A stretch of 64,000 bases of DNA from contig NW_026089404.1 of the NCBI RefSeq assembly GCF_933775445.1, positions 1 to 64,000 on the forward strand. Reading direction: 5' to 3'. The notes beneath the pieces are model-generated. The model was not told the DNA's origin. It was given only the letters and a program-made list of their open reading frames with translations, and did not search any database. This stretch comes from Argentina anserina. Its lineage: Eukaryota > Streptophyta > Magnoliopsida > Rosales > Rosaceae. The position numbers and the translations under genes are program-made. Below are positions 1 to 11,519 of the stretch, piece after piece; position 1 is the stretch's first letter; each line of letters opens with the position of its first letter.

Positions 1-53
1 TTGGAAACACTCTTAAATACAATAGAAACTCGCATCAGAAAGGATTACAGAAA

Positions 54-128
54 GATACTCAAACAAGAATTGAAAAGATACTCAAATTGCAATAGTAAAC
101 ATACTCAAACGATAGAAAGATACTCAGT
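54..128 (+). repeat. Internal sub-repeats of the monomer, gatactcaaa-type, 19-23 bp apart
   Basis: In the first monomer 'gatactcaaa' occurs at 54-63 and 77-86, 'catactcaaa' at 100-109 and 'gatactcagt' at 119-128. The ACTC core sits at 57, 80, 103 and 122, spacings of 23, 23 and 19 bp. Two weaker ACTC copies at 9 and 28 fall in the first third of the monomer. The same layout is kept in every class. This suggests the 150-bp unit grew from a shorter ~19-24-bp repeat; that origin is inference. Confidence 0.75.
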
Positions 129-150
129 TTGAAAGAAACACACGCCCACA

Positions 151-1648
151 CTGGAAACACTCTCAAATACAATAGAAACTCGCATCAGAAAGGATTACAG
201 AAAGATACTCAAACAACAATTGAAAAGATACTCAAATTGCAATAGTAAACATACTCAAACGATAGAAAGATACTCAGTTTGAAAGAAACACACGCCCACA
301 CTGGAAACACTCTCAAATTCAAGAGAAACTCGCATCAGAAAGCCTTACAGAAACATACTCAAACGAGAATTGAAAAGATACTCAAAGTGCAATAGTAAAC
401 ATACTCAAACGATAGAAAGATACGCAGTTTGAAAGAAACACACGCCCACACTGGAAACACTCTCAAAATCAAGAAAAACTCGCATCGAAAGCCGTTCAGA
501 AAGATACTCAAACGAGAATTGAAAAGATACTCAAATTGCAATAGTAAACATACTCAAACGATAGAAAGATACTCAGTTTGAAAGAAACACACGCCCACAC
601 TGGAAACACTCTCAAATTCAAGAAAAACTCGCATCGAAAGCCGTTCAGAAAGATACTCAAACGAGAATTGAAAAGATACTCAAATTGCAATAGTAAACAT
701 ACTCAAACGATAGAAAGATACTCAGTTTGAAAGAAACACACGCCCACACTGGAAACACTTTCAAATTCAAGAAAAACTCGCATCAGAAAGGCTTACAGAA
801 TGATACTCAAACGAGAATTGAAAAGATACTCAAAGTGCAATAGTAAACATACTCAAACGATAGAAAGATACTCAGTTTGAAAGAAACACACGCCCACACT
901 GGAAACACTCTCAAATTCAAGAGAAACTCGCATCAGAAAACCTTACAGAAACATAGTCAAACGAGAATTGAAAAGATACTCAAAGTGCAATAGTAAACAT
1001 ACTCAAACGATAGAAAGATACTCAGTTTGAAAGAAACACACGCCCACACTGGAAACACTTTAAAATTCAATAGAAACTCGCATCAGAAAGGCTTACAGAA
1101 TGATACTCAAACGAGAATTGAAAAGATACTCAAAGTGCAATAGTAAACATACTCAAACGATAGAAATATACTCAGTTTGAAAGAAACACACGCCCACACT
1201 GGAAACACTCTCAAATTCAAGAAAAACTCGCATCGAAAGCCGTTCAGAAAGATACTCAAACGAGAATTGAAAAGATACTCAAATTGCAATAGTAAACATA
1301 CTCAAACGATAGAAAGATACTCAGTTTGAAAGAAAACACACGCCCACATTGGAAACACTCTTAAATACAATAGAAACTCGCATCAGAAAGGATTACAGAA
1401 AGATACTCAAACAAGAATTGAAAAGATACTCAAATTGCAATAGTAAACATACTCAAACGATAGAAAGATACTCAGTTTGAAAGAAACACACGCCCACACT
1501 GGAAACACTCTCAAATTCAAGAAAATCTCGCATCGAAAGCCGTTCAGAAAGATACTCAAACGAGAATTGAAAAGATACTCAAATTGCAATAGTAAACATA
1601 CTCAAACGATAGAAAGATACTCAGTTTGAAAGAAACACACGCCCACCA
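151..1648 (+). repeat. 10-monomer tandem duplication, copy 1 (1498 bp)
   Basis: Class order is A, D', B, B, C2, D, C1, B, A, B. Rare variants shared with the next block prove duplication of the whole block: 'caaacaacaattg' near 211, 'gatacgcag' near 421, 'ctcaaaatcaag' near 463 and 'gaaatatac' near 1164. This copy has two single-base insertions the next one lacks (agaaaacac near 1332 and cccaccactgg near 1646), which lengthen two B monomers to 150 bp. Confidence 0.9.
600..748 (+). repeat. Reference B-class monomer (149 bp)
   Basis: B-class units read 'catcgaaagccgttcag' where the other classes read 'catcagaaaggcttacag' or similar. That is one deleted a plus three clustered substitutions, giving 149 bp. 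The rest is 'tcaaattcaagaaaaac', 'aaacgagaattg' and 'caaattgcaatag'. With six CpG sites it is the most CpG-rich class. Because 149 is not a multiple of three, each B shifts the reading frame and opens a ~60-codon minus-strand frame. Its frequency drops from about one in three monomers on the left to one in seventeen on the right. Confidence 0.92.
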
Positions 1649-3144
1649 CTGGAAACACTCTCAAATACAATAGAAACTCGCATCAGAAAGGATTACAGAA
1701 AGATACTCAAACAACAATTGAAAAGATACTCAAATTGCAATAGTAAACATACTCAAACGATAGAAAGATACTCAGTTTGAAAGAAACACACGCCCACACT
1801 GGAAACACTCTCAAATTCAAGAGAAACTCGCATCAGAAAGCCTTACAGAAACATACTCAAACGAGAATTGAAAAGATACTCAAAGTGCAATAGTAAACAT
1901 ACTCAAACGATAGAAAGATACGCAGTTTGAAAGAAACACACGCCCACACTGGAAACACTCTCAAAATCAAGAAAAACTCGCATCGAAAGCCGTTCAGAAA
2001 GATACTCAAACGAGAATTGAAAAGATACTCAAATTGCAATAGTAAACATACTCAAACGATAGAAAGATACTCAGTTTGAAAGAAACACACGCCCACACTG
2101 GAAACACTCTCAAATTCAAGAAAAACTCGCATCGAAAGCCGTTCAGAAAGATACTCAAACGAGAATTGAAAAGATACTCAAATTGCAATAGTAAACATAC
2201 TCAAACGATAGAAAGATACTCAGTTTGAAAGAAACACACGCCCACACTGGAAACACTTTCAAATTCAAGAAAAACTCGCATCAGAAAGGCTTACAGAATG
2301 ATACTCAAACGAGAATTGAAAAGATACTCAAAGTGCAATAGTAAACATACTCAAACGATAGAAAGATACTCAGTTTGAAAGAAACACACGCCCACACTGG
2401 AAACACTCTCAAATTCAAGAGAAACTCGCATCAGAAAACCTTACAGAAACATAGTCAAACGAGAATTGAAAAGATACTCAAAGTGCAATAGTAAACATAC
2501 TCAAACGATAGAAAGATACTCAGTTTGAAAGAAACACACGCCCACACTGGAAACACTTTAAAATTCAATAGAAACTCGCATCAGAAAGGCTTACAGAATG
2601 ATACTCAAACGAGAATTGAAAAGATACTCAAAGTGCAATAGTAAACATACTCAAACGATAGAAATATACTCAGTTTGAAAGAAACACACGCCCACACTGG
2701 AAACACTCTCAAATTCAAGAAAAACTCGCATCGAAAGCCATTCAGAAAGATACTCAAACGAGAATTGAAAAGATACTCAAATTGCAATAGTAAACATACT
2801 CAAACGATAGAAAGATACTCAGTTTGAAAGAAACACACGCCCACATTGGAAACACTCTTAAATACAATAGAAACTCGCATCAGAAAGGATTACAGAAAGA
2901 TACTCAAACAAGAATTGAAAAGATACTCAAATTGCAATAGTAAACATACTCAAACGATAGAAAGATACTCAGTTTGAAAGAAACACACGCCCACACTGGA
3001 AACACTCTCAAATTCAAGAAAAACTCGCATCGAAAGCCGTTCAGAAAGATACTCAAACGAGAATTGAAAAGATACTCAAATTGCAATAGTAAACAAACTC
3101 AAACGATAGAAAGATACTCAGTTTGAAAGAAACACACGCCCACA
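1649..3144 (+). repeat. 10-monomer tandem duplication, copy 2 (1496 bp)
   Basis: Repeats the order of 151-1648 with the same rare variants. It differs by lacking two inserted bases, by 'agccattcag' in the B at 2697, and by 'aaacaaactc' at the end of the B at 2996. A looser, incomplete continuation (A, A-like, D, B, B) follows at 3145-3892. Confidence 0.9.
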
Positions 3145-4790
3145 CTGGAAACACTCTCAAATACAATAGAAACTCGCATCAGAAAGGATTACAGAAAGAT
3201 ACTCAAACAAGAATTGAAAAGATACTCAAATTGCAATAGTAAACATACTCAAACGATAGAAAGATACTCAGTTTGAAAGAAATACACGCCCACAGTGGAA
3301 ACACTCTAAAATTCAATAGAAACTCGCATCAGAAAGGATTACAGAAAGATACTCAAACAAGAATTGAAAAGATACTCAAATTGCAATAGTAAACATACTC
3401 AAATGATAGAAAGATACTCAGTTTGAAAGAAACACACGCCCACACTGGAAACACTCTCAAATTCAAGAGAAACTCGCATCAGAAAGCCTTACAGAAACAT
3501 AGTCAAACGAGAATTGAAAAGATACTCAAAGTGCAATAGTAAACGTACTCAAACGATAGAAAGATACTCAGTTTGAAAGAAACACACGCCCACACTGGAA
3601 ACACTCTCAAAATCAAGAAAAACTCGCATCGAAAGCCGTTCAGAAAGATACTCAAACGAGAATTGAAAAGATACTCAAATTGCAATAGTAAACATACTGA
3701 AACGATAGAAAGATACTCAGTTTGAAAGAAACACACGCCCACACTGGAAACACTCTCAAATTCAAGAAAAACTCGCATCGAAAGCCGTTCAGAAAGTTAC
3801 TCAAACGAGAATTGAAAAGATACTCAAATTGCAATAGTAAACATACTCAAACGATAGAAAGATACTCAGTTTGAAAGAAACACACGCCCACACTGGAAAC
3901 ACTCTCAAATACAATAGAAACTCGCATCAGAAAGGATTACAGAAAGATACTCAAACGAGAATTGAAAAGATACTCAAATTGCAATAGTAAACATACTCAA
4001 ACGATAGAAAGATAGTCAGTTTGAAAGAAACACACGCCCACAATGGAAACACTCTCAAATTCAAGAAAAACTCGCATCGAAAGCCGTTCAGAAAGATACT
4101 CAAACGAGAATTGAAAAGATACTCAAATTGCAATTGTAAACATACTCAAACGATAGAAAGATACTCAGTTTGAAAGAAACACACGCCCACACTGGAAACA
4201 CTCTCAAATACAAGAAAAACTCGGATCGAAAGCCGTTCAGAAAGATACTCAAACGAGAATTGAAAAGATACTCAAATTGCAATTGTAAACATACTCAAAC
4301 GATAGAAAGATACTCAGTTTGAAAGAAACACACGCCCACACTGGAAACACTCTAAAATTCAAGAGAAACTCGCATCAGAAAACCTTACAGAAACATAGTC
4401 AAACGAGAATTGAAAAGATACTCAAAGTGCAATAGTAAACATACTCAAACGATAGAAAGATACTCAGTTTGAAAGAAACACACGCCCACACTGGAAACAC
4501 TCTAAAATTCAAGAGAAACTCGCATCAGAAAACCTTATAGAAACATAGTCAAACGAGAATTGAAAAGATACTCAAATTGCAATAGTAAACATACTCAAAC
4601 GATAGAAAGATACTCAGTTTGAAAGAAACACACGCCCACACTGGAAACACTCTAAAATTCAATAGAAACTCGCATCAGAAAGGCTTACAGAATGATACTC
4701 AAACGAGAATTGAAAAGATACTCAAAGTGCAATAGTAAACATACTCAAACGATAGAAAGATACTCAGTTTGAAAGAAACACACGCCCACA

Positions 4791-6435
4791 CTGGAAACAC
4801 TCTCAAATTCAAGAAAAACTCGCATCGAAAGCCGTTCAGAAAGATACTCAAACGAGAATTGAAAAGATACTCAAATTGCAATAGTAAACAAACTCAAACG
4901 ATAGAAAGATACTCAGTTTGAAAGAAACACACGCCCACACTGGAAACACTCTCAAATACAATAGAAACTCGCATCAGAAAGGATTACAGAAAGATACTCA
5001 AACAAGAATTGAAAAGATACTCAAATTGCAATAGTAAACATACTCAAACGATAGAAAGATACTCAGTTTGAAAGAAACACACGCCCACACTGGAAACACT
5101 CTCAAATATAATAGAAACTCGCATCAGAAAGGATTACAGAAAGATACTCAAACAAGAATTGAAAAGAAACTCAAATTGCAATAATAAACATACTCAAACG
5201 ATAGAAAGATACTCAGTTTGAAAGAAACACACGCACACACTGGAAACACTCTCAAATTCAAGAGAAACTCGCATCAGAAAGCCTTACAGAAACATAGTCA
5301 AACGAGAATTGAAAAGATACTCAAAGTGCAATAGTAAACATACTCAAACGATAGAAAGATACGCAGTTTGAAAGAAACACACGGCCACACTGGAAACACT
5401 GTCAAAATCAAGAAAAACTCGCATCGAAAGCCGTTCAGAAAGATACTCAAACGAGAATTGAAAAGATACTCAAATTGCAATAGTAAACATACTCAAACGA
5501 TAAAAAGATACTCAGTTTGAAAGAAACACACGCCCACACTGGAAACACTCTCAAATTCAAGAAAAACTCGCATCGAAAGCCGTTCAGAAAGATACTCAAA
5601 CGAGAATTGAAAAGATACTCAAATTGCAATAGTAAACATACTCAAACGATAGAAAGATACTCAGTTTGAAAGAAACACACGCCCACACTGGAAACACTCT
5701 CAAATACAATAGAAACTCGCATCAGAAAGGATTACAGAAAGATACTCAAACGAGAATTGAAAAGATACTCAAATTGCAATAGTAAACATACTCAAACGAT
5801 AGAAAGATACTCAGTTTGAAAGAAACACACGCCCACACTGGAAACACTCTCAAATTCAAGAAAAACTCGCATCGAAAGCCGTTCAGAAAGATACTCAAAC
5901 GAGAATTGAAAAGATACTCAAATTGCAATTGTAAACATACTCAAACGATAGAAAGATACTCAGTTTGAAAGAAACACACGCCCACACTGGAAACACTCTA
6001 AAATTCAAGAAAAACTCGCATCAGAAAGGCTTACAGAATGATACTCAAACGAGAATTGAAAAGATACTCAAAGTGCAATAGTAAACATACTCAAACGATA
6101 GAAAGATACTCAGTTTGAAAGAAACACACGACCACACTGGAAACACTTTAAAATTCAATAGAAACTCGGATCAGAAAGGCTTACAGAATGATACTCAAAC
6201 GAGAATTGAAAAGATACTCAAAGTGCAATAGTAAACATACTCAAACGATAGAAAGATACTCAGTTTGAAAGAAACACACGCCCATACAGGAAACACTCTC
6301 AAACTCAAGAAAAACTCGCATAGAAAGCGGTTCAGAAAGATACTCAAACGAGAATTGAAAAGATACTCAAATTGCAATAGTAAACATACTCAAACGATAG
6401 AAAGATACTCAGTTTGAAAGAAACACACGCCCACA
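4791..6435 (+). repeat. 11-monomer block, left copy of a pair 13,768 bp apart
   Basis: Order is B, A, A, D', B, B, A', B, C, C1, B. Diagnostic variants are 'tataatag' with 'gaaactcaaattgc' and 'aataataaac' in the unit at 5090, 'gatacgcag' in that at 5240, 'gataaaaag' in that at 5390, 'gcaattgtaaac' in that at 5838, 'cacgaccac' before 6137, and 'aaactcaag' in the B at 6287. The same markers recur in the same order at 18559-20203, every B offset by exactly 13,768 bp. Private changes in this copy include 'cacggccac' and 'ctgtcaaaatc' near 5381-5403. Confidence 0.88.
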
Positions 6436-7034
6436 CTGGAAACACTCTTAAATACAATAGAAACTCGCATCAGAAAGGATTACAGAAAGATACTCAAACA
6501 AGAATTGAAAAGATACTCAAATTGCAATAGTAAACATACTCAAACGATAGAAAGATACTCAGTTTGAAAGAAACACACGCCCACATTGGAAACACTCTTA
6601 AATACAATAGAAACTCGCATCAGAAAGGATTACAGAAAGATACTCAATCAAGAATTGAAAAAATACTCAAATTGCAATAGTAAACATACTCAAACGATAG
6701 AAAGATACTCGGTTTGAAAGAAATACACGCCCACACTGGAAACACTCTCAAATCCAAGAAAAACTCGCATCGAAAGCCGTTCAGAAAGATACTCAAACGA
6801 GAATTGAAAAGATACTCAAATTGCAATAGTAAACAAACTCAAACGATAGAAAGATACTCAGTTTGAAAGAAACACACGCCCACACTGGAAACACTCTCAA
6901 ATACAATAGAAACTCGCATCAGAAAGGATTACAGAAAGATACTCAAACGAGAATTGAAAAGATACTCAAATTGCAATAGTAAACATACTCAAACGATAGA
7001 AAGATACTCAGTTTGAAAGAAACACACGCCCACA

Positions 7035-7184
7035 CTGGAAACACTCTCAAATATAATAGAAACTCGCATCAGAAAGGATTACAGAAAGATACTCAAACAA
7101 GAATTGAAAAGAAACTCAAATTGCAATAGTAAACGTACTCAAACGATAGAAAGATACGCAGTTTGAAAGAAACACACGCCCACA
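7035..7184 (+). repeat. Chimeric monomer: A-type 5' part, D'-type 3' end
   Basis: The first two thirds ('tataatag', 'gattacag', 'caaacaag', 'gaaactcaaattgc') match the unusual A unit at 5090. The last third ('gtaaacgtactc', 'gatacgcag') matches D'-type units such as 5240. In the related block at 5090-5389 these are two separate adjacent monomers. Loss of one 150-bp unit by crossing-over inside the monomer explains it. Confidence 0.7.
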
Positions 7185-8827
7185 CTGGAAACACTCTCAA
7201 AATCAAGAAAAACTCGCATCGAAAGCCGTTCAGAAAGATACTCAAACGAGAATTGAAAAGATACTCAAATTGCAATAGTAAACATACTCAAACGATAAAA
7301 AGATACTCAGTTTGAAAGAAACACACGCCCACACTGGAAACACTCTCAAATTCAAGAAAAACTCGCATCGAAAGCCGTTCAGAAAGATACTCAAACGAGA
7401 ATTGAAAAGATACTCAAATTGCAATTGTAAACATACTCAAACGATAGAAAGATACTCAGTTTGAAAGAAACACACGCCCACACTGGAAACACTCTCAAAT
7501 ATAATAGAAACTCGCATCAGAAAGGCTTACAGAATGATACTCAAACGAGAATTGAAAAGATACTCAAAGTGCAATAGTAAACATACTCAAACGATAGAAA
7601 GATACTCAGTTTGAAAGAAACACACGCCCACACTGGAAACACTCTCAAATACAATAGAAACTCGCATCAGAAAGGATTACAGAAAGATACTCAAACGAGA
7701 ATTGAAAAGATACTCAAATTGCAATAGTAAACATACTCAAACGATAGAAAGATACTCAGTTTGAAAGAAACACACGCCCACACTGGAAACACTCTCAAAT
7801 TCAAGAAAAACTCGCATCGAAAGCCGTTCAGAAAGATACTCAAACGAGAATTGAAAAGATACTCAAATTGCAATAGTAAACAAACTCAAACGATAGAAAG
7901 ATACTCAGTTTGAAAGAAACACACGCCCACACTGGAAACACTCTCAAATACAATATAAACTCGCATCAGAAAGGATTACAGAAAGATACTCAAACAAGAA
8001 TTGAAAAGATACTCAAATTGCAATAGTAAACATACTCAAACGATAGAAAGATACTCAGTTTGAAAGAAACACACGCCCACATTGGAAACACTCTCAAATT
8101 CAAGAAAAACTCGCATCGAAAGCGGTTCAGAAAGATACTCAAACGAGAATTGAAAAGATACTCAAATTGCAATAGTAAACATACTCAAACGATAGAAAGA
8201 TACTCAGTTTGAAAGAAACACACGCCCACACTGGAAACACTCTTAAATACAATAGAAACTCGCATCAGAAAGGATTACAGAAAGATACTCAAACAAGAAT
8301 TGAAAAGATACTCAAATTGCAATAGTAAACATACTCAAACGATAGAAAGATACTCAGTTTGAAAGAAACACATGCCCACACTGGAAACACTCTCAAATTC
8401 AAGAAAAACTCGTATCGAAAGCCGTTCAGAAAGATACTCAAACGAGAATTGAAAAGATACTCAATTGCAATAGTAAACATACTCAAACGATAGAAAGATA
8501 CTCAGTTTGAAAGAAACACACGCCCACATTGGAAACACTCTTAAATACAATAGAAACTCGCATCAGAAAGGATTACAGAAAGATACTCAATCAAGAATTG
8601 AAAAGATACTCAAATTGCAATAGTAAACATACTCAAACGATAGAAAGATACTCAGTTTGAAAGAAATACACGCCCACACTGGAAACACTCTCAAATCCAA
8701 GAAAAACTCGCATCGAAAGCCGTTCAGAAAGATACTCAAACGAGAATTGAAAAGATACTCAAATTGCAATACTAAACAAACTCAAACGATAGAAAGATAC
8801 TTAGTTTGAAAGAAACACACGTCCACA

Positions 8828-8976
8828 CTGGAAACACTCTCAAATTCAAGAAAAACTCGCATCGAAAGCCTTTCAGAAAGATACTCAAACGAGAATTGAA
8901 AAGATACTCAAATTGCAATAGTAAACAAACTCAAACGATAGAAAGATACTCAGTTTGAAAGAAACACACGCCCACA
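8828..8976 (+). repeat. B-class monomer with altered signature
   Basis: Reads 'cgaaagcctttcag' instead of the usual 'cgaaagccgttcag', and follows a junction with 'cacgtccacac' and 'atacttagtttg'. The preceding unit has 'aatactaaac', which places a stop in the usual minus-strand frame, so this B has no ~60-codon frame. It shows that these frames come and go with neutral substitutions. Confidence 0.75.
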
Positions 8977-9275
8977 CTGGAAACACTCTCAAATACAATA
9001 TAAACTCGCATCAGAAAGGATTACAGAAAGATACTCAAACAAGAATTGAAAAGATACTCAAATTGCAATAGTAAACATACTCAAACGATAGAAAAATACT
9101 CAGTTTGAAAGAAACACACGCCCACATTGGAAACACTCTCAAATTCAAGAAAAACTCGCATCGAAAGCGGTTCAGAAAGATACTCAAACGAGAATTGAAA
9201 AGATACTCAAATTGCAATAGTAAACATACTCAAACGATAGAAAGATACTCAGTTTGAAAGAAACACACGCCCACA

Positions 9276-10322
9276 CTGGAAACACTCTTAAATACAATAG
9301 AAACTCGCATCAGAAAGGATTACAGAAAGATACTCAAACGAGAATTGAAAAGATACTGAAATTGCAATAGTAAACATACTCAAACGATAGAAAGATACTC
9401 AGTTTGAAAGAAACACACGCCCACACTGGAAACATTCTCAAATTCAAGAAAAACTCGCATCGAAAGCCGTTCAGAAAGATACTCAAACGAGAATTGAAAA
9501 GATACTCAAATTGCAATTGTAAACATACTCAAACGATAGAAAGATACCCAGTTTGAAAGAAACACACGCCCACACTGGAAACACTCTCAAATTCAAGAGA
9601 AACTCGCATCAGAAAACCTTACAGAAACATACTCAAACGAGAATTGAAAAGATACTCAAAGTGCAATAGTAAACATACTCAAACGATAGAAAGATACGCA
9701 GTTTGAAAGAAACACACGCCCACACTGGAAACACTCTCAAAATCAAGAAAAACTCGCATCGAAAGCCGTTCAGAAAGATACTCAAACGAGAATTGAAAAG
9801 ATACTCAAATTGCAATAGTAAACATACTCAAACGATAGAAAGATACTCAGTTTGAAAGAAACACACGCCCACACTGGAAACACTCTCAAATTCAAGAAAA
9901 ACTCGCATCAGAAAGGCTTACAGAATGACACTCAAACGAGAATTGAAAAGATACTGAAAGTGCAATAGTAAACATACTCAAACGATAGAAAGATACTCAG
10001 TTTGAAAGAAACACACGCCCACACTGGAAACACTCTAAAATTCAAGAGAAACTCGAATCAGAAAACCTTACAGAAACATAGTCAAACGAGAATTGAAAAG
10101 ATACTCAAAGTGCAATAGTAAACATACTCAAACGATAGAAAGATACTCAGTTTGAAAGAAACACACGCCCACATTGGAAACACTCTAAAATTCAATAGAA
10201 ACTCGCATCAGAAAGGCTTACAGAATGATATCAAACGAGAATTGAAAAGATACTCAAAGTGCAATAGTAAACATACTCAAACGATAGAAAGATACTCAGT
10301 TTGAAAGAAACACACGCCCACA
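9276..10322 (+). repeat. 7-monomer block, copy 1 of a pair 1197 bp apart
   Basis: Order is A', B, D', B, C2, D, C1. Shared rare markers are 'gatactgaaattgc', 'acattctc' in the B at 9426, 'gatacgcag', 'caaaatcaag' in the B at 9725, 'gacactc' in the unit at 9874, 'ctcgaatcag' in that at 10024, and the 149-bp 'gatatcaaac' deletion in that at 10174. The same series recurs at 10473-11519; a single D' unit (10323-10472, with 'actcacatc') lies between. Confidence 0.88.
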
Positions 10323-10472
10323 CTGGAAACACTCTTAAATTCAAGAGAAACTCACATCAGAAAGCCTTACAGAAACATACTCAAACGAGAATTGAAAAGA
10401 TACTCAAAGTGCAATAGTAAACATACTCAAACGATAGAAAGATACTCAGTTTGAAAGAAACACACGCCCACA

Positions 10473-11519
10473 CTGGAAACACTCTCAAATACAATAGAAA
10501 CTCGCATCAGAAAGGATTACAGAAAGATACTCAAACGAGAATTGAAAAGATACTGAAATTGCAATAGTAAACATACTCAAACGATAGAAAGATACTCAGT
10601 TTGAAAGAAACACACGCCCACACTGGAAACATTCTCAAATTCAAGAAAAACTCGCATCGAAAGCCGTTCAGAAAGATACTCAAACGAGAATTGAAAAGAT
10701 ACTCAAATTGCAATTGTAAACATACTCAAATGATAGAAAGATACTCAGTTTGAAAGAAACACACGCCCACACTGGAAACACTCTCAAATTCAAGAGAAAC
10801 TCGCATCAGAAAACCTTACAGAAACATACTCAAACGAGAATTGAAAAGATACTCAAAGTGCAATAGTAAACATACTCAAACGATAGAAAGATACGCAGTT
10901 TGAAAGAAACACACGCCCACACTGGAAACACTCTCAAAATCAAGAAAAACTCGCATCGAAAGCCGTTCAGAAAGATACTCAAACGAGAATTGAAAAGATA
11001 CTCAAATTGCAATAGTAAACATACTCAAACGATAGAAAGATACTCAGTTTGAAAGAAACACACGCCCACACTGGAAACACTCTCAAATTCAAGAAAAACT
11101 CGCATCAGAAAGGCTTACAGAATGACACTCAAACGAGAATTGAAAAGATACTGAAAGTGCAATAGTAAACATACTCAAACGATAGAAAGATACTCAGTTT
11201 GAAAGAAACACACGCCAACACTGGAAACACTCTAAAATTCAAGAGAAACTCGAATCAGAAAACCTTACAGAAACATAGTCAAACGAGAATTGAAAAGATA
11301 CTCAAAGTGCAATAGTAAACATACTCAAACGATAGAAAGATACTCAGTTTGAAAGAAACACACGCCCACATTGGAAACACTCTAAAATTCAATAGAAACT
11401 CGCATCAGAAAGGCTTACAGAATGATATCAAACGAGAATTGAAAAGATACTCAAAGTGCAATAGTAAACATACTCAAACGATAGAAAGATACTCAGTTTG
11501 AAAGAAACACACGCCAACA
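10473..11519 (+). repeat. 7-monomer block, copy 2 of a pair 1197 bp apart
   Basis: Matches 9276-10322 marker for marker, including the single-base deletion in 'gatatcaaac' near 11424. Its own differences are small ('aaatgatag' near 10730, 'cacgccaacac' near 11214). Its last monomers also start the block that reappears at 23347. Confidence 0.88.

Noticed and set aside
128..140. Short hairpin in 'gtttgaaagaaac' as a terminator or structured RNA
   Set aside because: The arms are only four bases with no GC-rich stem and no T-run; it is a chance feature repeated with the monomer.
141..165. CENP-B box near 'cacactggaaacactc'
   Set aside because: Only 'tggaaac' resembles the end of the known box. 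The required TTCG and CGGG cores are absent from the surrounding sequence in every class.
1320..1650. The extra bases in 'agaaaacac' and 'cccaccactgg' as functional insertions
   Set aside because: They are one-base changes in single monomers, absent from the duplicate block at 1649-3144. Private mutation or sequencing error is enough to explain them.
3503..3778. A 91-codon minus-strand frame starting at a true ATG
   Set aside because: It is the same B-monomer frame lengthened by a private change in the neighbouring monomers ('aaacgtactc', 'catactgaaac'). Its sequence is repeat-derived and it occurs once.
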